From Terebella lapidaria (lineage: Eukaryota > Annelida > Polychaeta > Terebellida > Terebellidae), in contig OX424555.1 of assembly GCA_949152475.1 (NCBI GenBank), positions 20,850,868-20,914,867 of the forward strand: a DNA stretch of 64,000 nt. Direction: 5' to 3'. Position 1 is the first letter of the stretch; the number at the start of each line of letters is the position of its first letter. Below are positions 10,815 to 21,530 of this stretch, one piece after another. A model generated the notes under the pieces. It was given only the letters and a program-made list of their open reading frames with translations, did no database searches and was not told the origin of the DNA. The position numbers and the translations under genes are program-made.

Positions 10815-10969
10815 GTATTGCAATCGTGTGGGACAACACACAGATTACCCAGGAGAGGCGACACCATAGCAAAGGCAGCGGGTACAAGTGTCACATCTGG
10901 GCGAACGCATATGCCGTGGCAGATCTGGTGGAAGTACCACCTATAGAGGACTGCACTACGGTCATGAAG
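10815..10969 (+). pseudogene. DUF6589-like locus, exon d (VWDN block)
   Basis: Acceptor cgtaacag, donor GTAATG. Open for 155 nt, with IAIVWDNTQI and an HIWANAYAVAD block, corresponding to the remembered DNWD...HYF.....V block of DUF6589. Confidence 0.6.
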
Positions 10970-11232
10970 GTAATGAGCAATGTTTTCCCCCTAGAAAAAA
11001 TAAATAGCCTTGCTCTCCCCAAGGAAAAAACAATATATATAGGATGTCAGAAATGCATTGCCTTTGTATATTGTCTAACATTTCCTAGACTTTCGTAAAT
11101 TTAAAACTGACCTTTAAACATGCCTTCAGTTTCTACCTGATAAGGAACTGTTGATTTATGTCAACATTTCAATTATTGCAAAATGTGCTACAATATCAGA
11201 AAAAAATCAGCGGGAGAACATTTATATTACAG

Positions 11233-11409
11233 GCAGAAGATATCCCTCTGCAGGACAGCCTGCCGTCGGTGGACGACTACACCGCTCTTCGGGTGCGCAT
11301 AACAACCATTGTCTCCAGGATCCTGGTTGATTGGCTGAAGCCCTTCCAGTCGACGACGCAAGGTAGGCACATTGCGCACCGATACTCGGAACAAACAAAG
11401 AGTCTAGTG
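11233..11409 (+). pseudogene. DUF6589-like locus, exon e
   Basis: 59 codons, phase 0 to 0, between AG at 11231-11232 and GTGAGT at 11410. Contains DSLPSVDDYTALR, VSRILVDWL and HIAHRYSEQTKSLV, matching the LPs..D / sRil / HI.H.YS series. An overlapping minus-strand frame has no support. Confidence 0.6.
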
Positions 11410-11522
11410 GTGAGTGGCTAGAATTATGTGCAATCATGACACAAATTTTCCATCACCTTGGACCCAAGTTGCTCATGAAGAAGGACAATAGTAATTAGTC
11501 ATGCTCCTTCTCATGTACACAG

Positions 11523-11768
11523 TTCAACATTGGCATCATCGATGCAAACCCCAGCACCACCGAAGGAGCCATCACGATTGCGGAGCAACTCCACAAGTTT
11601 GTTCCCAGCACCCCTTTCGGACCCAGGCCAACACCTGGCCATTCCGACGAGGGGGCCCATGAGAGATTGTGCGACGCCCAGAACGCCCGGAACGCACATC
11701 GCAACCCCAGACTGGAAGGTCTTGTTCTGGTACCGCAGGATTTCCACCACCGCGGTATCATGCTGCAG
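11523..11768 (+). pseudogene. DUF6589-like locus, exon f
   Basis: 82 codons, phase 0 to 0, acceptor cacag, donor GTTAAG. Contains EGAITIAEQLHKFVP, HERLCDAQNAR and VLVPQDFHHRGIMLQ at its end, a strong family landmark. Confidence 0.6.
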
Positions 11769-11871
11769 GTTAAGAGTTTCCCAATATCACTTGACATGCA
11801 CACGGTAAATGTTTTAATGGATGCGGTTGTGAACGTATTGGGACACATGATTTTAATTCGTTTTTCAACAG

Positions 11872-12106
11872 GTGCTACAAGCATTTGTCCGCAGCAGACA
11901 GGGGAACGAGTACAGCCACCGGGGAGTCACAGCGAAGGTCATGTTCGATGACTTTAACCATCACGAGGATTTGGTGAAGTTCATTACCACGGGACTGGTC
12001 CTTGTCATGGCTACAGACTTGATGGGCATGGTCGATCTCGACTCCCAGCCGACGCAAGACCTGGTCGGTGCCCCTGCGGATGTCAACACTATTGCACGCC
12101 AGATTG
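11872..12106 (+). pseudogene. DUF6589-like locus, exon g
   Basis: Acceptor tttttcaacag, donor GTAAGC. Continues the helical core with FNHHEDLVKFITTG and LVMATDLMGMVDL. Ends in phase 1, matching the next exon. Confidence 0.6.
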
Positions 12107-12208
12107 GTAAGCAGACTATAGCCACTTGTAGCGATCCAATCGCATTAACGTTATAATGAGCATTAACATAAGTGCATACATCTCGATGAATTACTACTAG
12201 TGTTTCAG

Positions 12209-12348
12209 AAAGGAACAACCAACAAATGGTGCAGTGCTCCAATCTGTCCTGCCACATGAAGAGGTGGTACCACTCCCGCTGTGTGGGGTTTACCATCAGG
12301 AACCCACCTCCAGAAGAGGAAGACTGGTACTGTTGTAATGATTGCAAG
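12209..12348 (+). pseudogene. DUF6589-like locus, exon h (PHD-like finger 1)
   Basis: Acceptor tgtttcag, donor GTTCGT. Encodes MVQCSNLSCHMKRWYHSRC and EEDWYCCNDC. This is the second half of a PHD finger (C..C, WYHxxC, WxCxxC); the first CxxC of a full C4HC3 finger is not obvious upstream. PHD fingers commonly read histone tails; that role here is inference. Confidence 0.6.
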
Positions 12349-12523
12349 GTTCGTTATGACTTCATAGGTGTTATTGTAGGCATATTTTCTGTTTAAAACA
12401 ATAAGGTTGATGATTTACTGTTATCCCACATTTTCCCTTTGTTAATTTAATGTCGCTGATGACTTCACTACATGTTACCACTGTGAAGGTTGGTTTTAAT
12501 ACAAATTAATTTACATGGCATAG

Positions 12524-12659
12524 GAGTCTGGTCATTCTGTGTTTTGCACATGCAATCGGGTGCGTCTTGGGGTCACCATGGTCAAGTGTGCAGCCGAGTC
12601 ATGTCCACTGGGGACTAAATTCCACGTGGATTGCATCGACAAAGCCCCTGAAAATGCAG
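12524..12659 (+). pseudogene. DUF6589-like locus, exon i (PHD-like finger 2, first part)
   Basis: Acceptor ggcatag, donor GTACCG. Encodes VFCTCNRVRLGVTMVKC and KFHVDC, the first part of a second finger whose last CxxC pair lies in the next exon. Confidence 0.6.
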
Positions 12660-12745
12660 GTACCGAATTATAACTTTGCGGATAGCAACGTATGAAATTC
12701 CGTAACCAAAGTTTGTGTTCCAAATTGGATTTCGGAACCATTCAG

Positions 12746-12970
12746 ATGTGCAGTGGTTCTGCAGCAACACCTGCGCAGACTTACAGGAGGACCACCTTCA
12801 GCAATACACGGTTGACATGGTGCGGCGCGGTTTGATGGACGCCACACACAGGGACGCCATCAGGGAAGCAGACGGAGCAGCCGTCATGGCCCAGTGGAGA
12901 GTGCACATGCCGTACTTTTGGGTGCATAACTACTATAAGTACTTGGCTGTGACCCACAGGATGATGGCAG
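12746..12970 (+). pseudogene. DUF6589-like locus, exon j (end of finger 2, C-terminal block)
   Basis: Acceptor attcag, donor GTGAGT. Starts QWFCSNTC, closing the second finger. Then VRRGLMDATHRDAIREADG, WRVHMPYFW and KYLAVTHRMMAG follow, the conserved C-terminal block of the family as I remember it. Confidence 0.65.
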
Positions 12971-13120
12971 GTGAGTTATTGAGGGATACATAGATATTTT
13001 CTGTTGGATGCAGATATTTTGTGGAATTTCCAGTAATGTATACAGCAGTGTCCAAGTCTACATTGTCCACATGAGTGGAAATTCATGTATTTGAAGTACA
13101 CATGCCAAGATATGTTGCAG

Positions 13121-13230
13121 GGATCAATGGTTGGCTGTTGGCTTCCAAAGGAAATTGGCCACCAAATCGTGCACAACCGGACTCAATTTACATAAAGGGG
13201 CGGGAAAGAACATCCCCAAGGACTTTGATG
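13121..13230 (+). pseudogene. DUF6589-like locus, exon k (frameshifted)
   Basis: Acceptor tgttgcag, donor GTAGGT. LPKEIGHQIVHNRT and NLHKGAGKNIPKDFD are both family-like but lie in different frames. The entry phase from exon j gives a third frame. At least two small indels are needed, so this exon is broken or mis-sequenced. Confidence 0.5.
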
Positions 13231-13344
13231 GTAGGTAACATGTTGGTTGCATGAAACGTATCATAGAGAATCACTGTTATTCATGGAAATTGTGACGTAT
13301 ATTTCATGACGAAAATCGGGTTGCACTAGTACTTTCTCATACAG

Positions 13345-13634
13345 ACACTCTGAAGCATTCCCACGGAGTGTACACACCGGCAGTGGTTCAGAGCCTGAGG
13401 GCTGCATTGCTCGTCGGTCCAGCAGAACAAGACCTGGACTGCCGCCTCCAGGAGAGTGTCGGCGACAGTCCCCAGGTGTACCGGTCTTCATCTAATAAGC
13501 TGAAGATGAAGGACGTCAAAAACTTCGTGAAGACGTACCGTACCGAGTCCCTATTTGACTACATCTCTGGACGAGCCATGCAAAATTCCCAGCCCACACC
13601 ATTGTCAGACGGTTGCCAAAAATACCGGAGTTGA
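13345..13634 (+). pseudogene. DUF6589-like locus, last exon
   Basis: Acceptor catacag; its phase fits exon k. Encodes GVYTPAVVQSLRAALLVG and MKDVKNFVKTYRTESLFDY, and ends at a TGA at 13632-13634. Confidence 0.5.
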
Positions 13635-13756
13635 AAATAAGGCTCCAGTGATATGCCAGGAAATCGGACGTCACAAGACAGACAAAAGAAACCGGTGGTT
13701 GAGAAATGGCGTGCAAGCACACACATAGTGTACAAAATACTACATCCAGAGATGGT

Positions 13757-14400
13757 AGTTCGAATCTCCCCCACCTTGTCGAAAAATAGGACACCCAGGT
13801 GGTAGTTCATCGGCAGAACACCCGATGGAACAAATCAAATTATCAAAACACAAATACATTTCCTAATGCCGACAAATCGCCAACAACTAAGAACATACAT
13901 GAGACTCACACCAAGAGATGGGAGTTCGATTCTCGGCAATTTGCCAAAAACTTAAGGCTCAAAGGTGGTAGTTCAGTGGCATAACAATGGGTTAATAACA
14001 TTACTTATCGTAAGACGATCACATTGCCAATGCTAAACAAATACATTTGCTTTGCCAAACAATCGCAACCAATTACTGAGTACATACAACAAACTCACAC
14101 CTAGAGATGGAGTTCGGTTCTCCACCACTTTGCCGAAACTTAAGACTCAAAGGTGGTATTTCAGTGGCAGAACACTGCGTTAAACACAATATTAATCATG
14201 ACACAATCACATTGCCAATGCCAAACAAATACATTTGCAATGCCAAACAATCGCAACCAATCACTGAGAACATACATCAAACTCACATCCAGAGATGGGA
14301 GTTCGATCCCCCCCCCCCCCCACACACACACTTTGCCGAAACTTAAGGCTCAAAGGTGGTCGTTCAGTGGCAGAACTCTGGGTTAAAACAACGTTATTTA
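13757..14400 (+). repeat. tRNA-like tandem repeat, about 170-200 bp units
   Basis: Three and a half units. Each has ggtggtagttcagtggcagaac (an A-box-like string close to the 5' part of tRNA-Gly; at 13793, 13957, 14148 and 14353). Each also has gggagttcgattctc (a B-box-like string; at 13757, 13918, 14106 and 14297). The two boxes are much further apart than in a real tRNA. It resembles a satellite grown from a tRNA-derived SINE. No functional tRNA is present. Confidence 0.7.
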
Positions 14401-14609
14401 TCATAACACACTTGGGAAATTCTGTTTACATTCATTATAACACACCGATTGTCACACCGATTGTCATTCAGTATAATTAACTAGATGCTTCCGGTCGCCT
14501 ACGACCGTTTGGGTGTATGTCCCGTAGCCCTTTCATCCCTGTTGCCCCAAATATATTTCAGATAAGTGTGAAAAACTAGAGCAAGGGATAAAAAAGATTA
14601 CCTAAAAGT

Positions 14610-15400
14610 TATGGGGACAAACTGGTTCCAAGTTGAAAATTCAAAGTAAAAATATACCAACATTGCATTTCAAGATGAAGAAATTGGAGCCAGGTGGAAT
14701 TTCTCGCCTTTGGTTACATATTAACTCATAATATGTGCCAGACTTGGTTTCAAGTTGAACTCAATGTAGAAGTTGACCAGAACTGCATTTCAAGATGACG
14801 AAATTGGAGCCAGATCGAACTTTTCTCCATAAGTGACACGTATTTTTGAACTCATAATACTCTAGTATGTGCCACACTTGGTTTCAGTAGTTGAAATTCA
14901 AACTAAAAGTTGACCAAAACTGCATTTCAAGATGACAAATTTGGAGCCAGATCAAACTTTTCACTATAGCTTATATTTTACCTCATAATATGTACCAAAC
15001 ATGGTTTCAAGTTGAAATTCAAAGTAAAAGATGACAAAAACTGCATTTCAAGATGACAAAATTGGAGCCAGATCGAACTTTTCACCATAAGTTATATTTT
15101 GACTCATAATATGTACCGAGCATGGTTTCAAGTTGAAATTCAAAGTAAAAGTTGACCAAAACTGCATTTCAAAATGACAAAATTGGAGCCAGATCAAACT
15201 TTTCACCACAAATTATATATTAATTCATAATATGTGCCCAACATGGTTTTAAGTTGAAATTCGGAATAAAAGTTGACCAAAACTGCATTTCAAGATGACA
15301 GCATTGGAACCAGATCAATGTTTTCACAAAAAGCTCTATTTTCACCCCAAACATGTTCCAAATTAAGTTCGAATGTGAAATTCCAATTACATGTACCTGG
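14610..15400 (+). repeat. 121-bp satellite
   Basis: The marker gcatttcaaga recurs at 14664, 14784, 14922, 15043, 15164 and 15285, so the period is about 121 bp. The unit includes attggagccagatcgaac and tggtttcaagttgaaattc. About six and a half diverged copies. Confidence 0.85.
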
Positions 15401-15455
15401 TTGAGCTCAATAATAAATGTTTCTCGTCTTGATTATTTTTATTGTGGTCAATAAT
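15400..15455. repeat. 133-bp satellite, left remnant
   Basis: Carries ttgagctcaataataaatgt and tttttattgtggtcaataat, the same unit as at 17218-17800. The LINE was inserted between the two parts; ATAAT at 15451-15455 is the likely target duplication. Confidence 0.75.
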
Positions 15456-17217
15456 GTTTTTGATTTGATTTTATTCGGTGTAAAAAGCATGACATGTAAA
15501 AACACGTAAAATACAATGAAATGAACATGAGAACAGCGTACACCATGGATAGCACCCTAAAGCCACAAGGCTTATTTCCAGGATGGTCCATAAATGAAGA
15601 CAATGGACGGCAAGAATGATATGATATATTAAAAAGCTGACGAAAGGGGTGATTGGAGTTCTACATGTAGGTGAGGACATTCTGGCTTGTGGATACGGCA
15701 TTATTTTGTATATAAGACTTGACCTTTCGTTTGAACAAATACTTGACATCAATGTTCTTGATTGAGGATGGAAGATTATTCCAGTACTTAACACCTTGTG
15801 TTGACATATTTGAATGCGATATTCCCAGTGATTTTGGTACAACAAAGTTTAATTCCGAGTTGCGAATACGATATGCGTGCTGAGACTGGACTCTGGTGAA
15901 AGAATCTGACAAATATCTGGGAGCTATTCCATGAAACACACATGTGGTTAAGGATAAGTTGTTGTGCTCGGTCTGAAGTACAGAGAAGATTTATGGAGCT
16001 GAGTTCGTTTTGACCGATGTGAGCACGTGGTCCGAGGTTAAGTATGAAGCGAACAATTTTATTTTGTGCAACCTGGAGTTTACGCTTACAATGTTTGGAA
16101 GTTGCGTGATACCATGCTGAAACACCGTAATCGAAATGACTCTGGATAAGTGCAGTAGTTAGAAGCTTACGAGAGCTTTGGTTGAGAACATCTCGATACC
16201 TGTACAAAAACTTTAACCGTGAGTTACATTTACTGACAACAGAGTTTACAATTTCGACTCCAGACAGACAGCTATTGAGCCTTAGGCCCAGATACTTGAT
16301 CTCAGGTTTAGATTTAATGATTTGACCATTACACGAAATAGTAAAGGATTTAGTCAAGTGTTGCTTACGTTTAGACGAGAAGACAATACATTCGGTTTTA
16401 CCCATATGCATGGATAACAGATTGTTGGCTAACCAATGAAAACAACTTGATATATTTGTGCTGAGGTTGTGAGACAAAACATCAAGATTTTTGTTGCTCA
16501 TAAGTAAGACTGTATCATCAGCGTACATTACAACTTTACACGAGGCACAATTGTGCATATCATTAGAATATATGAGATAACACAAGGGACCAAGGATGCT
16601 ACCCTGTGGAACACCAGACACAATTGTTTGTTCGGAAGACTTGGTTTTGCCAACAGTTACAATTTGTTTACGTTCATGAAGGTATGATATAAACCACTCA
16701 GGATCAATACCAGTTAAGCGGATTTTTTCACATAACATTTTGTGACTTACACTATCAAATGCCTTTTGAACATCAAGGAGGGCCATGCCCACAAAATTTC
16801 CCTGGCTAACTTCATTACGTATATAGTCGTGCAAATAAGTAAGACATGTGTCAGTTGAAAATTGACCCCTAAATCCAGACTGCATGGGATAGAATATACT
16901 GTTCTCTTTACAGTATGACTCTACTTGAACATGAACAGCCTTTTCTAAGATCTTTGACAACGTGGTCAGAACACTAACCGGTCTGTAGTTGCCCACATCT
17001 AATTTACTATTCTTTTTATACAGTGGTGTTATCACCGCCTTTTTAGTACATTCTGGTACAACACGATGGCTTATAGAAAGATTCACCAGATGAGTTACAA
17101 TTTCAGATAGTCCGTCAGCTCCATCGCGAAGAAAGAGGGGGTCAATATTGTCAAGGCCGGTACTTTTTGAGCTTTTTAGGGATTTGAGTTCTTTTAGCAC
17201 AAATGCTGCAGACACAC
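15456..17217 (-). mobile_element. 5'-truncated non-LTR retrotransposon (LINE)
   Basis: Lies within a satellite, flanked by ATAAT on both sides (15451-15455 and 17218-17222). The minus-strand 3' end has an A-rich tail built of atcaa words. The 5' end stops inside the reverse transcriptase region, the usual result of incomplete target-primed reverse transcription. Confidence 0.85.
15661..17215 (-). pseudogene. LINE ORF2 reverse transcriptase, truncated and frameshifted
   Basis: The frame from 17215 to about 15940 holds the RT palm and fingers: ITPLYKKNSKLDVGNYRPVS, GFRGQFSTD, motif A LDVQKAFDSVSH, motif B SGVPQGSILGP and motif C YADD. After about 15940 the family-typical C-terminus continues in another frame (HGIAPRYLSDSF, NFVVPKS, YWNNLPSSIKNI, to a stop at 15661). 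One frameshift thus breaks an otherwise clean copy. The endonuclease and ORF1 are missing. The order fits the Jockey/CR1/L2 side of LINEs; the clade is not resolved. Not expected to be active. Confidence 0.85.
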
Positions 17218-17800
17218 ATAATAGACTTAACTAGCAAAAAATTATGTTAACTTATTTGGTTACAGCCATAAAATCTATACTGGACAGCACCTTTACCTTG
17301 TTGGGCCCATTAGTAAATATTTCTTGTCTTCAATAGCTATTTTTATCATGGTCAATAATAGACTTAACAAGTGAAAATAATGTTAACTTATTCATTTATA
17401 CCAAGGAATCTCTACTAAACAAACACTTTACCTTGTTGAGCTCAATAATAATTGTTTCTCGTCTTAACTATTTTTATTGAGGTCAATAATAGAATTAACT
17501 TGCAAAAATAAAATTTGACTTATTATGTTACAGCCATAAAATCTCTACTGGACAGAGCTTTTACCTGGTTCAGCCCCAAAAATAAATATTTCTTGTCTTA
17601 ACTATTTTTATCGTGGTCAATAGTAGACTTAACTAGTAAAAATAATGTTAACTTATTCGGTTACACCCATGTAATCTGTACTGGACAAAACCTTTACCTT
17701 GTTGAGCTTAGTAATAAATGTGTCTCATCTGAACTATATTTATAGTGGCCAATAATAGACATAACTAGTAAAACTAACGTTAACTTATTCGATAATATTG
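17218..17800 (+). repeat. 133-bp satellite, right part
   Basis: The marker ttaccttg/ttacctgg recurs at about 17293, 17428, 17561 and 17694. The unit includes agacttaacta, gttacagccataaaatct and tatttttat-gtggtcaata. Confidence 0.8.
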
Positions 17801-19057
17801 TTAGATGTTTTCACCAAAAACATCAGTTCTCCAATCTGAACAAGAATCCAGTGCCATTTGCTTTCATCATACAGGATATTGGAGTGTTCACAGATGTCAA
17901 AGTGGGTATTTTAATGGTCGTAATAAGTTAGTCTGTTAACTAATTAATATTTATTCGATCATTCTGAAAAAAAGACGATAGGTTTTGTGTGATGGTCTTT
18001 CTCATCGAGCCTGTGCGATTTCATCGTCATTCATCGAAAACTCACACCTGTAGAGCGTTCACAGGCCATGTGTGTTAAACAGGTCAAGTTGAGCATGGAA
18101 TGTGTTGCCAATCGGCCAATTTGGTTGCTATGGCAACCAAAATCGATTGGTGTCGGGATCTTAGCAAAAGATGTGTCCGTATAGGGCTGGAAAACGGAAG
18201 TATGGTCGGTGATAAATTCCAATAAAATATTCGTGAATAAGGCGTTGCCGGGGATAAACCCAATTATCGCCCATTTCTAACAACGTCAATAACTGCTGAA
18301 ATAACATATCTTGTGTTAAATAACTTTAGCGAAAGTACAAAGCAGGTATACTTGTGTCAAAATTCATTAGAATAACAGGCCGTCTAGCAAGGCTTTATTC
18401 GAAGTGCCGTTTTTTTAGTGCCTCTTCGAAGCTTGGATATGTTGTGGAATTGGATTTTTTTTTATCTTTTACAACAGTTTTTGTATATCTTCATCGTGCA
18501 TGGATACTATAATACCCTAAAGACATCGTAAATATACTTAAAATCACAATATTAAATGCACCCCCACGTTAAAAGATAGGGAGGCGTCAGGTGCTTATCC
18601 CCAGTCCGAATAAATTCATTGGAATTTGTCATCGATCAATACTTCCGCTTTCCAGCCCTATAAAATATTATTAGAAAATTAACGGAATCACATTTGGATC
18701 ACACAATAATATAAGAGGTGATAAGAGTATATTTCACACAATATGGATGGATAACTGAAGTGTATGGAAAACTGAACGACCTACTTTCGATGGTGTCAGG
18801 CAGCATGTGGCTTTCAGCCGTGATGATCGCGGCTGAGATGTAAAGGGCTTTCCAAAACAATGCTTGATCCCTCATTGGAGCACTCAGCGGGCTTATGACC
18901 AAAGCTGCAATTTTCGGTCTCTTTTTGGTACAATGATTTGATATCCATGTTGAAGTTGTGATGATTGACTGCCAGCTAAATCGTTATATAGCGGCTGTGA
19001 GTGACACCAGAAACGCGCGAGTAAACGCCCGAGTAAGACCATCCTTGAGTCGAGTTA
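17801..19057. other. No supported gene; dispersed repeat at 18040-18240
   Basis: The stretch with gttgctatggcaaccaaaatcgattggtgtc (18124-18155) and ttcacaggcc-tgtgt upstream has a diverged relative at 35010-35130, so it is interspersed repeat. The minus frame at 18699-18902 lacks splice or domain support. Confidence 0.45.
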
Positions 19058-19610
19058 TGACAGGTCCCAAGATCCGCTGTTTAGGAGAACAACGTGGTGC
19101 CAGTGCCCTTGCGCCTGGTAGGGTCATGCCATGTTATCGTATGATTATACGAACTGATCGTCTATCGCGTGTATGGTGAAAACATGTGGTCGGTGTTTAC
19201 ATGCGTGGCTGATTTCCACGACTGGGCTAGGATGTACAATAACGTGGGCAATTTTATTTCCAACTAGTTTCCCATACTTAGGATCCGGAATGACAATTGG
19301 TTATGATAGAAAAGTGTTCTTTATTACACACCAGATGTTCTTTTTATCTGTATTTATCATTTTGTGTCACTGATTAACTCATCGTTGTCATTGATTATCA
19401 TAAAGAAACAGGATTGCCCACTAGATTGTACATGTGCTCCCAATGTGTGAGTGAGGTGCTTATAGTCCCTATGTAGAATCGTACACTACAGTGTCAGGTA
19501 TTATCCAAGAGTATCCGTGGCTTTGTGCGAGCATTTTTTCAACTGCGCGTTCTATGATTTAAAACCTCTAAAATATCATGGCGAGTTGGGCTAACCAATA
19601 CCTATAGTAA
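19058..19610. repeat. Repeat R, copy 2 (empty site for the HINE element)
   Basis: Inverse of 4643-4696 joined to 7761-8077, with nothing between. The junction at about 19530-19542 reads, inverted, gttgaaaaaatgctcgc. This copy therefore shows the target before HINE insertion. Confidence 0.8.
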
Positions 19611-21454
19611 TTGGTTAGGCTTGGATAACTATAGAATACATCGACTTTTTACATAGTGGACCTGTCAGTGTCTATGAACCGAGATTTTTTTTTTGAATTT
19701 ACCGCCTACATTTGTTACAAAATGCCCGAATGTCTGTGACACACTTACAAAATGCGCCATTTTCAAAATATCACGGTGGATTTGGACAACACTCAGACCT
19801 GAAATATCAGCTTTTATTTTAATGATTCGCAAAGGATGGCTGACTTACTTGGGATTGGTACATAGTATACTCCATAATGAGACATCCACAGCCATGTGGT
19901 AATGCGTTTTTTCCCATGAAATTGTGTCTGAATGTTGGGTATATTCAAAGTCAGGTGCCACGAAATCGTGTTTACATTATTTCCCAGGTCAAAGTTTGAT
20001 GTATCCTTACGCGAGACCATTGATCACACCAAATAATCCACTCACTGAATACTGAACGGAACTACTGCAGAAAATGTTCGTAGTACGACACATTACATGT
20101 GTTTTGTGATTTCAATTGTTGGCTATCATCCTCGGAATATTTCCTTCGGTTGTGAATACCATATTTTGCGACAGAGATTCGGTAGCTTCTTCTCCAAATG
20201 TTTTACCGCGAGGCACCAACAGTCCCATGTGTTATGCATGTATATCGGATTATGATGAAGGCAATTCCACAAGTATGTACATAATCGAAGACATATTAGT
20301 TCATAGGCAAAGAATTGATTTGAACGGAATGGCAAACACTGAAAACCTTGTTTCCAGACGATAACTGACATATCGCTCACCACGTGAGTTTGTATTCGCT
20401 CCGGTGAAAAAGCCGTTGAAATCCGTGCACTGGGTTTTGAGTTCAATGTGAAGAGCAGGACTCAACCTGCTGTTCAAGTCCCGTCTCGGTCAGTGATCGA
20501 ATCGAACGACACGGAAAATCGTCGTGCACATGTACTGGGGCGGATTATTAACCCTTTTCCGACCCTTCATGCACATTGGGAGTTCCTTTTCACAAAGACC
20601 GAATTATGATATCATATTTGTTCAGGTAGTTGCATGTAATTTAGGCATTCTGTATATTGAAGCTATGTCGCTATCAACACTGAGCAAGTGTCTATGTATT
20701 ATGAGTACATATTCCATAAGTTCGTGGTTAAATACAGGAATGTCGGTAACAAAATGAGATTGTATGTAGATGTATCTCTCTCTGTGTCTGTATATGTCAA
20801 GAAATTTAAATTATGTGTACTGATTGGCACAGGTATGCAATTATCAATGAACCGCTATACATGAGTTATATATTCACCAACATATATATTATATTACTCT
20901 AGAGCAAGAAGTTTACTTGATTGTAATATTCAAATGATCAATTCAAGGCAATGAGATAGGTAGCAGCAACAGAATAGAGTGACCATCTGACAAAACCCCC
21001 ACCTCATGTTTCTCTGACTCCAGATTGAAATGACCGGCAAGTTTATTGAGTTCCTGACAGCTCCACATCACTTTCCTGACACCTCAGCCAGAAGACAACA
21101 TAGCCAGAAGCTCCAGAAGCCTGGTTCAAGTCTCAATCAGAAGACAGGCAATAGCAGCTCCACACCACTTGAATGATTCTTCAGTGACAGGCACCCAGGA
21201 GCCAATCACTCACTTGGCCAACAATATGAATGTCAAAACATAACCAGAATTTGTGCTTTTAAAGTTTGCACCGATATTAAAACCATATATATAAAAATTC
21301 AAATTAAGTGCATGTTGGCCATGTGGTATCTGTAATTCTGAAACACCTGTAAAGAATTGCACACTGCATACATAGCATACATATATTCAACATTTTGGCT
21401 ATTTCACTGTGAGACAATTACATATCTTATACAACAGCATGTATCATTTCCTAT
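19611..21454. other. No supported gene
   Basis: Short chance frames only. A CAG/CC-rich stretch at 21010-21180 repeats words such as cagaagctccag and agctccaca, but no clear unit emerges. Confidence 0.4.
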
Positions 21455-21530
21455 ATTCTCATGTCCGACTTTGGTCGTACTTACCCCATGGGGTAAGTGC
21501 GACTCGCATTTACTTGTTAAACTAGTAGTG
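21455..21530. repeat. Repeat Q, copy 2, left piece
   Basis: Matches the inverse of 9280-9345, ending at ttgttaaacta. The sequence then changes abruptly to the Harbinger element. Confidence 0.75.

Larger units (their letters stand above)
8506..13634 (+). pseudogene. Multi-exon DUF6589-like gene with PHD-like fingers, decayed
   Basis: About a dozen exon-like segments share one strand and carry GT-AG borders. From exon c to exon j (10361-12970), and from k to l, all reading phases agree across introns, which chance would not give. The protein pattern fits what I remember of DUF6589 proteins, a large family of unknown function, often multicopy in molluscs and cnidarians. Landmarks are a Cys-rich N-terminus, a basic helix segment, a GLC helix, a VWDN block, an IxHxYS block, a QDFHHRGIMLQ block and a final MPYFW/HRMMAG block. 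Lesions are an in-frame TGA at 10436-10438, frame breaks in exons a and k, and a 123-bp tandem duplication. It is either a recent pseudogene or a copy hit by assembly errors. The family call is inference; the exon structure is seen. Confidence 0.6.

Noticed and set aside
13757..14400. Functional tRNA genes
   Set aside because: A-box and B-box strings are present, but spacing is wrong and no acceptor stem or anticodon arm forms.
14295..14480. Proline/histidine-rich frame near 14310
   Set aside because: Produced by a C run and a (ca)n run inside the tRNA-like satellite.
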